Below, piece after piece: positions 8,760 through 17,394 of a DNA stretch of 64,000 bases. Under the pieces are notes generated by a model. It worked only from the letters and a program-made list of their open reading frames with translations. It had not been told where the DNA came from and did not search any database. The DNA comes from CAUZIB01 sp963663925 (GTDB lineage: Bacteria > Acidobacteriota > Vicinamibacteria > Vicinamibacterales > UBA8438), in contig OZ250139.1 of assembly GCA_965237405.1 (NCBI GenBank), positions 2,108,001 through 2,172,000 on the forward strand. The letters run 5' to 3'. The position numbers and the translations under genes were made by a program. Every line of letters begins with the position of its first letter. Positions within the stretch are counted from its first letter, which is position 1.

Positions 8760-10040
8760 TTAAGACGACCCTGAACGGGCTGAAGTTCCCGCCGATCGCC
8801 ACACCCAGAACCCAATCCCAGTGACGATGCCATACTCAACCGGGACGACCCAGCCTGGCAGCACCCAGCCAACCCCACGAAGCTCCGAGTCCCAAACGAC
8901 GTAGGTCAGTATAGAGGTAAGGGTCCAGGCCAAGAGCGGCCAATTAGCCCGGATCGTCAGAAACGGCGTAAGCCACACGAGGTACCACGGGTAGACGGCG
9001 GGCATGAGGAAAAGCGCGGTGGCCAGCGGCCAAGCCCAGGCTCGCGGATCATTGAGCTGTGTCGTCTGGCGGAGACGCCAGGCCACCGCCATGCCGCCAA
9101 CCGTTGCGAGTGCCAGAACCCCGAACGGACCAAGGTAGGACTCCAGAAGCTCGAAGAACGGGCCGTTGAACCGCCAGCGCTCTGCGTAGGCCCCAAGGGA
9201 TCCTACCGGTGCGCTCACACCGTGGCCGACGAAGGGTAAATATACGAACCCCGCCAGTCCGACGGCAATTGCAGCATCGCGAAGCCGAACGCGGCGCCAC
9301 AACAGCGGAAGCACGACGATCGGCAGGAGCTTGACGGTGACGGACAATGCGAGGGCCGAAGCCGCGAGGAGCGACCACCGTTTGGACAACGCATAGCCCG
9401 TTGTCACGACTAGCAGCGTCCCGAGCAGATCAATGTGTCCGCCACCAGCGCCTTCGAGCGCGACCAGCGGGTGCCAGGCATAAGCGAGCACCCACCAGGG
9501 ATCCCGACCGGTCGTCGCTAGCCACCGCCAGAGGACGAACACCGTGAGCAGGTCGAATGCGACGGCTGCCCCGATCATCGCCGTCGTGGATTCGTGCACG
9601 GTCGTGACGAGCCGAAAGAACAGCTCGGCCGCCGGTGGATAGATAGTCGGCAGTTCCGCGCTCGTGGGATCGATTTGGCGCGTAAGGTCGGTGTGAAGAT
9701 GCTGCACGTCGGTGTCGTTCGGTGTCGTGTGGTAGGGATTAAAACCGTGCCGCTGAACCCGACCATCCCAGACGTATCGGTAGATATCGTCCGAGACGAG
9801 GGGTGCTGCAGCAACGAGAACAGTGCGCCACACTAAACCGAGCAGCAAACAGACGAGCAGCAGCCGTTTCGATCCGGGTCCGTGCAACACTAGGATGAGC
9901 GACGCGACGTAGGCCACGGCCGCGATAAGCATCAGGAAGACAAACTCGATGCTTCGCGCGCGAACATCGAACATTGACGCACCGGTGAACGTCGCCAGCA
10001 GCACGAACCCACACACCAGGATGGCGCCGCGGCTTGTCAT
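8760..10040 (-). CDS. GT87/DUF2029-type polytopic membrane glycosyltransferase
   Basis: A 426-residue integral membrane protein with about ten hydrophobic segments, starting MTSRGAILVCGFVLLATF. An early extracytoplasmic loop carries the acidic pair in SDDIYRYVWDGRVQ, typical of GT-C enzymes that use polyprenyl-phosphate sugars. Later it has IYPPAAELFF and PAVYPWYLVWLTPF, both common in GT87 proteins. ATG at 10040 overlaps the stop of the double GT2 gene as ATGA, which fixes the start; longer frames upstream are shadow. The preceding gene encodes a polyprenyl-phosphate-sugar-synthase-like domain, so this enzyme may use its product as donor. Acceptor unknown. Confidence 0.8.
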   Translation of the reverse strand: MTSRGAILVCGFVLLATFTGASMFDVRARSIEFVFLMLIAAVAYVASLILVLHGPGSKRLLLVCLLLGLVWRTVLVAAAPLVSDDIYRYVWDGRVQRHGFNPYHTTPNDTDVQHLHTDLTRQIDPTSAELPTIYPPAAELFFRLVTTVHESTTAMIGAAVAFDLLTVFVLWRWLATTGRDPWWVLAYAWHPLVALEGAGGGHIDLLGTLLVVTTGYALSKRWSLLAASALALSVTVKLLPIVVLPLLWRRVRLRDAAIAVGLAGFVYLPFVGHGVSAPVGSLGAYAERWRFNGPFFELLESYLGPFGVLALATVGGMAVAWRLRQTTQLNDPRAWAWPLATALFLMPAVYPWYLVWLTPFLTIRANWPLLAWTLTSILTYVVWDSELRGVGWVLPGWVVPVEYGIVTGIGFWVWRSAGTSARSGSS

Positions 10041-11539
10041 TTGTACAATCGACGACCGCGGGTCCGCCGAAGAGACCAGATTGTCGCCAGCATGCGGCTC
10101 CCAGCACGGACGGTCCCGACGACGGTTCCGGAAATCTTGGACCGTCCGATGCGCGGCCGCTGGCGCACCGGAACCTCGATCACCCCGAGACCGGCCTCGG
10201 CGGCCTTTACTTGCATCTCGATTGTCCATCCCCAGGTGGGGTCGTTCATGCCCAATCGGTCGAGTGCGGCTCGCCTGACCGCCCGAAACGGACCCAGGTC
10301 CCGATAGCCGGTTCCCCATATTCGATTAATCAGCGACACACAGAACTGTGTCCCGAGCCGAGCCGTGAGGCCTCGACCCGGCCCCACGCGAGTCCCAAGG
10401 ACAAGGTCCGCACCAGCGCCGAGAATCGGCGAAACGAGTTTCGTCATCTCAGCTGGGTAGTCGCTTCGGTCGGCGTCAAGAAAGACAATAATGTCGGCGT
10501 CTGACGTCGCTCGGAGCCCAGCGAGGCAAGCCCGCCCGTACCCTTTGCGCGGTTCGCTCACCACCTGCGCACCATGTGCGCGCGCGGTTTCAGCCGTTTC
10601 GTCGGTCGACCCATTGTCGACCACGACGACGCGGCTCACCAAGTCGGGGACCTCATCAAGCACGAGGCCGATGGCCTCCTGCTCGTCGAGGGCTGGAACA
10701 ATCACCTGAATCATCGCGTAGTCGCCTACGCCCCCTGACTTAAACACTCCAGGCGTTAAGCGCTCTTCCGCATCAGTTCCCGGCGTACCAAGCGATTCTG
10801 GATACCCATGATAGTACGTACGCGCGAGCCACTCGGGTGAAACACCGATGAAGTACATAACGACCAGCCATATATTCAGGAACGAACGCTGGATCCACCC
10901 GTCGCGCTCCCACCGCCGCGGCGAAACAGCAATCGGAACCGGCGACCAAAACAGGTGACCTCTTCGCCGCAGCCGCCGTGCGAACTCGACGTCCTCCATG
11001 ATCGGAAGGCCAGCGAAGCCGCCCATCTCCTCGAAGACATGACGGCGCACGAACAACCCTTGGTCACCGTAGGGCAGACCGAACCAGCGAACGCGTATGG
11101 CCACACCCCACTCGATAAGACGCGCAGGAAAACCCGACGATGTGAACTGGAATCGCAAGGCGCCACCAACGACCGGCTTCGAGTCGAGCGAGGCGAGCTC
11201 CGTAAACCATGCGGAGTCGAGACAAGTGTCGGCGTGCACGAAGAACAGCCATCGCCCGCGCGCAACCCGCGCCCCATCGTTCATCTGAAGGGCACGACCC
11301 GGTTGGCTGTCGACCCACCGTGCCCAGGAAAACCGCCGGCGCAGGGGAGCCAAGGAGCTATCGCCGTCGTCACCGTTTACGACAATAACCTCGTACCCGC
11401 CGGATTGGCGGACATCGGTGGGATTAGCAGGTGAGGGACCTTCGAGCGACCGGAGTAAGAGCGCTAATGGCGCGGCGTCCCGAAGGACAGGGACCACGAT
11501 GGAGACGAGAGGGACGGACGTCATCTTTCGACACGCCAC
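10037..11539 (-). CDS. Double family-2 glycosyltransferase (TIGR04283-like + DPM1-like fusion)
   Basis: 500 residues with two GT2 catalytic domains. Domain 1 (about 10-245) starts VSIVVPVLRD, has FFVHADT (102-104 as the DXD-like site), GLPYGDQGLF and MEDVEF, and resembles TIGR04283, a group named in databases as radical-SAM-associated or arsenosugar glycosyltransferase. Domain 2 (about 276-500) starts MIQVIVPALDEQ and has VVDNGSTDET and FLDADRSDYP (DXD 355-357), like dolichyl/polyprenyl-phosphate mannosyl or glucosyl transferases. The linker has no helix. Start is ATG 11539 or the in-frame ATG 11524. The downstream gene overlaps by ATGA. Domain 2 could load a polyprenyl phosphate for the GT87 enzyme (inference). 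Confidence 0.82.
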   Translation of the reverse strand: MACRKMTSVPLVSIVVPVLRDAAPLALLLRSLEGPSPANPTDVRQSGGYEVIVVNGDDGDSSLAPLRRRFSWARWVDSQPGRALQMNDGARVARGRWLFFVHADTCLDSAWFTELASLDSKPVVGGALRFQFTSSGFPARLIEWGVAIRVRWFGLPYGDQGLFVRRHVFEEMGGFAGLPIMEDVEFARRLRRRGHLFWSPVPIAVSPRRWERDGWIQRSFLNIWLVVMYFIGVSPEWLARTYYHGYPESLGTPGTDAEERLTPGVFKSGGVGDYAMIQVIVPALDEQEAIGLVLDEVPDLVSRVVVVDNGSTDETAETARAHGAQVVSEPRKGYGRACLAGLRATSDADIIVFLDADRSDYPAEMTKLVSPILGAGADLVLGTRVGPGRGLTARLGTQFCVSLINRIWGTGYRDLGPFRAVRRAALDRLGMNDPTWGWTIEMQVKAAEAGLGVIEVPVRQRPRIGRSKISGTVVGTVRAGSRMLATIWSLRRTRGRRLYK

Positions 11540-11576
11540 ACTGCGCTGCCACGGCTGGGGTCAGACTCCAGCCAAT

Positions 11577-12233
11577 TCAGGAGAGTCGAAGCCCAAGGAA
11601 CGCTCGTGTTTCCAACCACACCCGATCAAGACTGGCCGTCAGCTGATGTCCATCGTTAAGCATGACCAACTGAACGTGGGGCCGATGGCGCACAAATTGC
11701 TGAACCATGCCTGGATCGACAACGTCGCCCTGACGTCCCTGGAGAATGAGCGTCGGCACTGTGTTTCGCGTCGCAAAGGAATCGTACCGGCTGGCATCGG
11801 CAAAGAGCTCGTAGTGGACTCGTCGGTTCCCACCATAGCCGTAGTGAGGCGTCTCAAGCCAACCAGTCTCCTGCCAGCGTACCAAGCGTTCATCTCCGAA
11901 CCCCGCCCGACTACTCCCAAACTCCAGCGCCGGCGCCAACCATACCATTCGGTCGATCCTGGGCCAGGTAGAGCCGAGACACTCTGTGAGATGGAGCGCC
12001 ACGAACGCGCCCAGGCTGGACCCGAAAAGCACGACCGGTGCGGGCTCGCGGCTCGAGAGGTTATCCTCAATCTGGCGGATCATGCGTGTAACCGTGAGAG
12101 TCGAGAAGTCGGGAAGATTGAAGTCTGGACAGTTCAGGGTCAACTGGTGCGCAGCTAATCGATTGGTCAAGAATGTCGCTTTTCCTGACTGTGGCGACGA
12201 GGCGAAGCCGTGTAAATAAAGAAAGTGTTCCAT
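11577..12233 (-). CDS. YqiA-like alpha/beta hydrolase
   Basis: 218 residues that begin almost directly with the first strand and oxyanion turn (YLHGFASSPQSGKA). The nucleophile elbow is GSSLGA, and a late Asp (GRQGDVVDP) and His (NDGHQ) complete a plausible Ser-Asp-His triad. It is most like the small YqiA/UPF0227 esterases, which are cytoplasmic with poorly known substrates. The start ATG abuts the stop of the SET-domain gene, and the double glycosyltransferase follows 37 bases later, so it belongs to the same transcript. It may remove or transfer an acyl group in that pathway, but nothing in the sequence shows this. Confidence 0.8.
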   Translation of the reverse strand: MEHFLYLHGFASSPQSGKATFLTNRLAAHQLTLNCPDFNLPDFSTLTVTRMIRQIEDNLSSREPAPVVLFGSSLGAFVALHLTECLGSTWPRIDRMVWLAPALEFGSSRAGFGDERLVRWQETGWLETPHYGYGGNRRVHYELFADASRYDSFATRNTVPTLILQGRQGDVVDPGMVQQFVRHRPHVQLVMLNDGHQLTASLDRVWLETRAFLGLRLS

Positions 12234-12662
12234 CTACGGCATGTTCCCGCAGCCCGGGCAACACCGACAGGGAATCTCGGCCTCGCCTTCCGTATAGTAG
12301 TTGTAGGTCAGCTCCTCGCCAGCCGAGATGTTTTGCCCGGCACAGATCAGGATCGTGTGTCCAATGATTGTGCTATAGCAGTTGGGAGCGCAGAAATGGT
12401 TGATGAATCGCGCGTCGTTTTCGCCGATGTTGGCGTCGCGCGACCACCGCTGGTTGATGCGAAAACACCAGATATTGCCCTTGTTCAGATACCGCTCCTC
12501 ACGTTCCTCGCTTTCGCTAATTGGGATTTTCTCGCCCGCGTACTCGATGATTCGTTTGTTCCTGGTTATGGATTCCAGCGTAAACATACCGTAGCCGTGA
12601 AGGCTCGAGCGCTTCCGTTTGACGCTTGGTGGATTAATGACCTCCGGAACTGGAATCTTCAT
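12234..12662 (-). CDS. SET-domain protein
   Basis: A 142-residue compact SET domain: HGYGMFTLESI near the start, NDARFINHFCAPNC (the NHS/C pseudoknot motif) and EELTYNYY, followed by a post-SET-like CRCCPGC zinc cluster. Eukaryotic relatives methylate lysines of histones; bacterial versions are sporadic and their targets mostly unknown. It is the first gene of the minus-strand operon, with the divergent DUF309 gene 55 bases away, so the operon promoter should lie in 12663-12717. Presence at the head of an operon with a SAM-dependent methyltransferase fusion may be coincidence. Confidence 0.85.
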   Translation of the reverse strand: MKIPVPEVINPPSVKRKRSSLHGYGMFTLESITRNKRIIEYAGEKIPISESEEREERYLNKGNIWCFRINQRWSRDANIGENDARFINHFCAPNCYSTIIGHTILICAGQNISAGEELTYNYYTEGEAEIPCRCCPGCGNMP

Positions 12663-12717
12663 GTCGTGTCGGGGATCTGTAAGGCGTGCCGTCGTGGCGC
12701 GATTATAATGCCAGCCC

Positions 12718-13104
12718 GTGTCTGACTGGTGCGGCGAGCCGCCACCGTTACTGTTGCTGGAGGGTATCGCTCAGTTCAATCGTGGCGAGTTCTTCGAGCA
12801 GCACGAGACGCTGGAAAACCTCTGGCGATCGGAGCACCGCGCCGTGCGACGGCTCTACCAAGGCATCCTCCAAATCGGCGTGGCGATGTATCAAATTCAG
12901 CGCCATAACCACCACGGTGCGGTGTACATGTTGACGCGTGGATCCGACTACCTCCGGCCATTCGCGCCACGGTGCCTAACGGTCGACGTCGATCACCTAC
13001 TCGACCAGTCGGCGCGCCTGCTGGACGTCGTCAATACCCTGGGCCGGAATCACCTCGAACAGTTCGATTGGTCACTCGCGCCGAAGGTGCGCCTGGTCGA
13101 CTGA
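12718..13104 (+). CDS. DUF309 domain protein
   Basis: A 128-residue helical protein with the family signature FNRGEFFEQHETLENLWR followed by LYQGILQIGVAMYQ. The His and Glu residues of that motif are conserved in the family, and a metal-binding or hydrolase-like role has been suggested from fold only. Start is a GTG at 12718; the only upstream ATG is followed by a stop. A separate promoter from the divergent SET operon is expected. Confidence 0.8.
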   Translation: MSDWCGEPPPLLLLEGIAQFNRGEFFEQHETLENLWRSEHRAVRRLYQGILQIGVAMYQIQRHNHHGAVYMLTRGSDYLRPFAPRCLTVDVDHLLDQSARLLDVVNTLGRNHLEQFDWSLAPKVRLVD

Positions 13105-13150
13105 CTGGGTACCGTCAACGCGATATACCAAACGGAACTTCGACAGGCCG

Positions 13151-13849
13151 ATGCCAACACCACGGTTCACAGCCGACACGCTGAGATTTCTCCGATCGCT
13201 ACGCCGCAACAACGACCGAGAGTGGTTCCGGAATCACCGAAATGAGTATGAAACTTATGTCCGCGGCCCGATGGTAGATGTCATCGAACAGTTGGCCGCC
13301 GACCTCCCCGAGTTCGCGCCTGAGCTGGTGGCCAACCCGAAGGTTTCGATGTACCGCATCTACCGAGACACACGGTTCTCAGCGGACAAGTCACCCTTCA
13401 AGACTCACGTATCGGCGGTATTCCCGCACCGAGGATTGACAAAGCACGGAGGGGCTGGTCTGTACTTCCACGTTGCAACCGATCACGTGCTCATCGGGGC
13501 TGGAATCTACGCGCCCGAGTCCCGTCAACTCTACCAGCTGCGAAAGCACCTGGCGAGTAACACGAGACGATTCCTAGCCATTGTGGAGTCGCCGCAATTT
13601 CGGCGTAGTTTTGGCGAAATCAGCGGGCAGCGACTCAAACGGGTACCCCGCGGGTTCGACACTGACCATCCTGCCGCCGAATACCTCAAGCTTCGTCAGT
13701 TCCTGGCCGGGACCGATCGGTCGCCCGAGTTCGCGACACGGTCCCGCTTTTACGGTTCCCTTAGACGGCTGTTCGAGCAACTGACAGCATTCGTCATGTT
13801 CCTGAACGAGCCGTTGACATCGGCATCCACCCAGGAAACAGTTTGGTAG
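13151..13849 (+). CDS. DUF2461 / TIGR02453 family protein
   Basis: 232 residues starting PRFTADTLRFLRSLRRNNDREWF, the characteristic opening of DUF2461, followed by YRIYRDTRFSADKSPFKTHV and the glycine-rich GGAGLYFHV. All conserved blocks are in order and uninterrupted. No biochemical function is established for the family. It follows the DUF309 gene by 46 bases and may share its transcript. Confidence 0.85.
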   Translation: MPTPRFTADTLRFLRSLRRNNDREWFRNHRNEYETYVRGPMVDVIEQLAADLPEFAPELVANPKVSMYRIYRDTRFSADKSPFKTHVSAVFPHRGLTKHGGAGLYFHVATDHVLIGAGIYAPESRQLYQLRKHLASNTRRFLAIVESPQFRRSFGEISGQRLKRVPRGFDTDHPAAEYLKLRQFLAGTDRSPEFATRSRFYGSLRRLFEQLTAFVMFLNEPLTSASTQETVW

Positions 13850-13867
13850 GCCTTTACGCTTGCCACA

Positions 13868-14764
13868 CTAGCGACCCAATAGGTGGCGGAGAGCCTCATC
13901 CAATCGGGGAAATGCGAACTCGAAGCCAGTTTTCCTCAATACCGCCGGGTCAAGCCTGGCGCTCGCAAGTAACAACGCGTCGGCCATCTCGCCGAACGCG
14001 AGGCGGGCGGCAAACCGGGGCACCGGGATGACCGTGGGCCGACGAAGAACCCGGCCGAGGATCTCTGTGAACTCTCGGTTGGTCACCGGGCGCGGAGCTA
14101 CGGCGTTGACCGGCCCACTGATCGGCTCGTGGGTCAGTGCGTGGAGTACGATACCTAGCACATCATCGAGGGCAATCCAGCTCATGTATTGATCGCCCGA
14201 CCCGAGCACACCACCAACCCCAAACTTGAACGGTGGGAGCAACTGCGCAAGCGCCCCGCCCAGCGGCGTAAGGACGATCCCGATGCGCAGTTGAACCACC
14301 CGAATTCCGTGCTCGCGCGCCGGCGTGGCGGCGTCCTCCCAGCTCTGGCAAATTTCAGGGAGGAACCCGATTCCTGCGGACGCTGACTCCTCCAGCAACG
14401 CGTCTCCACGATTTCCATAGAACCCAACCGCGGAGGCCGCTACGAGCACCTTGGGCGGGAACTCAAGCTTAGCCAACGTCTCACACAGCTTCCTGGTGCC
14501 ATCAACGCGACTATTGCGAATTCGCACCTTGCGCGCCTCCGTCCAGCGCCCCCGCGCAATGTTCTCTCCAGCAAGATGGACAACGGCGTCAATTCCATCG
14601 AGTGCCCCCTCGGCGAATGTACCGTCGACAGGGTTCCAGAAGGTCGTGTCAGCGTCAGTGCCGGGCGCACGAAGCAGGCGCCGAACCTTGTGGCCGCCGC
14701 TGGCTAGAGATGATGTCAACGCTGAACCGATCAGCCCACTTGAACCGGTCATGAGTACGTTCAT
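13868..14764 (-). CDS. TIGR01777 family NAD(P)-dependent epimerase-like protein
   Basis: A 298-residue extended short-chain dehydrogenase with the N-terminal nucleotide-binding motif GSSGLIGSAL, VVHLAGENIARGRW, ASAVGFYGNRGD and the C-terminal DUF1731 region ending LRHLLG. ATG 14764 is taken as the start because GAAGGAGAAGC lies immediately upstream; a longer frame to 14851 adds residues unlike the family. Related proteins are often encoded beside or fused to SRPBCC domain proteins, and a dead SRPBCC gene lies just upstream on the other strand. Substrate unknown. Confidence 0.88.
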   Translation of the reverse strand: MNVLMTGSSGLIGSALTSSLASGGHKVRRLLRAPGTDADTTFWNPVDGTFAEGALDGIDAVVHLAGENIARGRWTEARKVRIRNSRVDGTRKLCETLAKLEFPPKVLVAASAVGFYGNRGDALLEESASAGIGFLPEICQSWEDAATPAREHGIRVVQLRIGIVLTPLGGALAQLLPPFKFGVGGVLGSGDQYMSWIALDDVLGIVLHALTHEPISGPVNAVAPRPVTNREFTEILGRVLRRPTVIPVPRFAARLAFGEMADALLLASARLDPAVLRKTGFEFAFPRLDEALRHLLGR

Positions 14765-14783
14765 TGCTTCTCCTTCATATTGC

Positions 14784-15217
14784 GAATGGCTCAGCCAGTG
14801 GGTGCCGCTACCAGTAGCCGATGTCTTTGCGTGCTTCCCATCCGCCAGCAACCTCGAGGCCTGACCCAGGACCTTCTTCGATTCCGCATCTGCCAGGCGC
14901 CAGCCGAGCCACTTCGTGCCGGATTACTGATCGAGTATCGGCTTAGCCCTCACGACATTCTCATCTCGTGGTAAACCTGGATCGAGGACTGGGATCCGCC
15001 GCGGCGGTTTGTCAATGTGCAGGTCCAGGATCCGTTTCGTTGGTGGCACCACTCACACGATATCGTGCCCAGCGGATGCGGTACGCTGGCAAATGACACT
15101 GTCGAATTCGATACCTAGTCTTGGATGCTCTATGGGACCCAAGCTCTCCACCGGATCAACTCGAACCTACGTTCAATTTATAAGCGCCGCCACGCGCAGA
15201 TCGCTACGATTCTTGGC
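14784..15217 (+). pseudogene. SRPBCC (START-like) ligand-binding protein remnant
   Basis: No open frame spans this region, but conceptual translation gives recognisable SRPBCC sequence. It begins VPLPVADVFACFPSASNLEA, shifts frame near 14860 to LLRFRI, then continues LIEYRL...W[TAA]TWIEDWDPPRRFVNVQVQDPFRWWHHSHD and VEFDT[TAG]. Both stops, at 14972-14974 and 15116-15118, are in the same frame as the flanking sequence. A run YKRRHAQIATILGG closes it, like the family C-terminus. These are the blocks of the SRPBCC/CDP-paratose-epimerase-associated family commonly paired with TIGR01777 proteins. At least one frameshift, two nonsense codons and probably a deletion show it is dead. Confidence 0.75.
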
Positions 15218-15257
15218 GGCAACGGAAGAACAGCCGCGTTGAGACCGCGGTGCGAGC

Positions 15258-16145
15258 TTACGAGATTGCCTCCTCGCGCAAGACAGCCGGTGCTGGACCA
15301 CGCACGTCCCAAACGACCCGCAGCCAGGAGAGCAACATCACCCCGTAGTGGGTGAAATCAATTTCCCACCAGTAGAAGCCCTGGCGCTCCGAGGCGGGAT
15401 ACCGGTGATGGTTGTTGTGCCAGCCCTCACCACCGGTGACCAGCGCCAGCCAGAAACTATTACGGCTTTCGTCGCTGGTATGGTACCGACGACTGCCGTA
15501 CTGGTGGCCGATCGAGTTGACGGCAAAGGTCACGTGATAGAGAAGCGTCGTGCTGCAGAACAGTGCGACCACGATTAGCTGCCATCCGTTCGCACCGAGG
15601 CTTGGGTACGCCGATGTCAACCACTTACCGAGAAAGAAGAGTGCAACCCCGAGACTAAGCGGGGCAACGTAATGGTTATCGTCAAGCCAACGGAGTTCCG
15701 GGTACTTCACCAGATCCGGGACCCACTCGACCTTGGTTCGCTGGTTAGCAGGACTCATGATCCATCCGGCGTGCGCCCAGAAGAACCCCTTGACACCCGG
15801 GGGATGCGCGTCTTCCTCGGTATCCGAATAACGATGATGACTCCGATGATGACCTGCCCACCAAAGTGGCCCTTTTTGAGCAGCGGCCGCGCCAAGCAAG
15901 GCCAGCACGAACTGGAACGGTCGACTAGTCTTGAAGGCCCGGTGACAGAAGTACCGGTGATAACCAGCCGTCAGCCCGAACATTCGGGTAGCCAAAGTTA
16001 GAAACCCAATCACCAGGGCTGTTGTGCTCACCCCGGTCCACATGACGGCGAGGCAGGCAACGTGAACGCCAGCGAACGGCAGACTCCTAACGATGTCAAT
16101 CGTCTCGGTCCTGGATCGTGAAATCGGCATTGACAGCGTTGGCAC
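15258..16145 (-). CDS. Delta-9-type acyl-CoA (fatty acid) desaturase
   Basis: A 295-residue membrane di-iron desaturase with all three histidine boxes: HRYFCH, HRSHH and HNNHH. Hydrophobic pairs flank the boxes (for example VACLAVMWTGVSTTALVIGF and WQLIVVALFCSTTLLYHV). WWAGHHRSHH and GEGWHNNHHRYP are classic delta-9 desaturase sequence. It introduces a cis double bond into acyl chains at the inner membrane using reduced ferredoxin or cytochrome b5. It stands alone, with about 140 bases to the next gene upstream. Confidence 0.92.
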   Translation of the reverse strand: MPTLSMPISRSRTETIDIVRSLPFAGVHVACLAVMWTGVSTTALVIGFLTLATRMFGLTAGYHRYFCHRAFKTSRPFQFVLALLGAAAAQKGPLWWAGHHRSHHRYSDTEEDAHPPGVKGFFWAHAGWIMSPANQRTKVEWVPDLVKYPELRWLDDNHYVAPLSLGVALFFLGKWLTSAYPSLGANGWQLIVVALFCSTTLLYHVTFAVNSIGHQYGSRRYHTSDESRNSFWLALVTGGEGWHNNHHRYPASERQGFYWWEIDFTHYGVMLLSWLRVVWDVRGPAPAVLREEAIS

Positions 16146-16284
16146 AGGTCTCTCCTTTAACCTTAACGACTGAAGTGACAGTCGCGATAATCAGCAACGA
16201 GCAGATGGTTGCAGCTAAAGAACATGTAGCAGATTGCACGGTAGTGTTGGCTCTTCGGTCTCTGGTCAGACGATCGCGGAGAGC

Positions 16285-17298
16285 TTACGGCTCAGGGTTA
16301 ACAGCCTGGGTATTCAGCCTCCGAGCACCAGCCATGATGCCGTACAGCCCGTAGTTGCCCTCATGGCACGCATATTCATACAGGGGACCCTCGGTTCGCC
16401 GGAACGGAATCACCGCGGTCCACGGGCGGGTGAAGTTGTTCGGATCCTTGATCGTGAATTCGTATATCACGGTATTGGAATCGACACGATGAAATCGCTC
16501 GCTAAGATACGTATCCTTAGACGAGCCGGGAAAATTCGTCGGCTGCGAGAAATTGATCGTTTCGACGACCAGGGTTTCGCCTTCCCAGCGACCTCGAGAG
16601 CTTCCCGACCACTGAGGCACATGGTTGTGGGGCCGCTCATCGATCGAAATGATCCGCACGTTATGAATGTGCTCGTTGAACAGGGCAACGTATCCGGGTG
16701 TCTGAAAGATCTGCACGTTGTTGTTGTATGACCCAGGTCGCATTGGTGGACCGGCGTTCGACCCCATGAGGCATCGATCAGTCAGACTGCGGTCGTTATA
16801 GTGGTCCGCAAAGCCGTTGCGAAAATTTAGACGGCGAATGCGGCGTGCCTTCGCGAACTCGGGTGTGTACGGAATCCGGCCATCCGGAGGATCTACAATC
16901 AGCGACGTTCGCTTGTCGGACGTCAGCTCGATACCTCGCTCATACCAAAACTCGTTATAAGACAGCACGCCGCCTTCCGTGCGAGATTGATAGCCAGCGC
17001 TTGGCGCTCCCTTTCGTGGATCGAAAAGATCGCGGTTCAAACGGACCCGCTCCGATGCTTCGAATACGGCAGCCTCCTCCAGTGATAACGTCTCACGGCC
17101 CTCAAGCGCGGGGGGGCGCTGCATCGGCGTTAGCGTACGGAACGTGAAGACGCCTGAAATATCAGGCTGGCCGTCTACCGTGCGCATCGGCACAGCACCG
17201 TCTCCGTTCTGAGCAGCGACGGGGGATAGTACCAGCACGATGACGGACGACAGAAAAACGAGCGCAGTGGCCAGTCGGAGGCTTAGCATGGACGCCAC
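16285..17298 (-). CDS. Secreted protein of unknown function, Acidobacteriota-type family
   Basis: 337 residues with a clear signal peptide (LATALVFLSSVIVLVLSPVAAQ). The mature part has DGQPDISGVFTF near the start and SRGRWEGETLVVETINFS in the middle, features I associate with a large secreted family abundant in Acidobacteriota genomes and without assigned function. LTDRCLMGSNAGPP and YEYACHEGNYGLYGIM contain conserved-looking single cysteines. It is monocistronic between the desaturase and the mutasome genes. Confidence 0.8.
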   Translation of the reverse strand: MASMLSLRLATALVFLSSVIVLVLSPVAAQNGDGAVPMRTVDGQPDISGVFTFRTLTPMQRPPALEGRETLSLEEAAVFEASERVRLNRDLFDPRKGAPSAGYQSRTEGGVLSYNEFWYERGIELTSDKRTSLIVDPPDGRIPYTPEFAKARRIRRLNFRNGFADHYNDRSLTDRCLMGSNAGPPMRPGSYNNNVQIFQTPGYVALFNEHIHNVRIISIDERPHNHVPQWSGSSRGRWEGETLVVETINFSQPTNFPGSSKDTYLSERFHRVDSNTVIYEFTIKDPNNFTRPWTAVIPFRRTEGPLYEYACHEGNYGLYGIMAGARRLNTQAVNPEP

Positions 17299-17394
17299 CT
17301 GAGTTTACGCGCATTCAAAGCCGGACACCATAGAGCCATCGGAGCGACGCGAGACCAGCCCGGACATCCCTAAGGTATCCTCATCATTCCTCCA

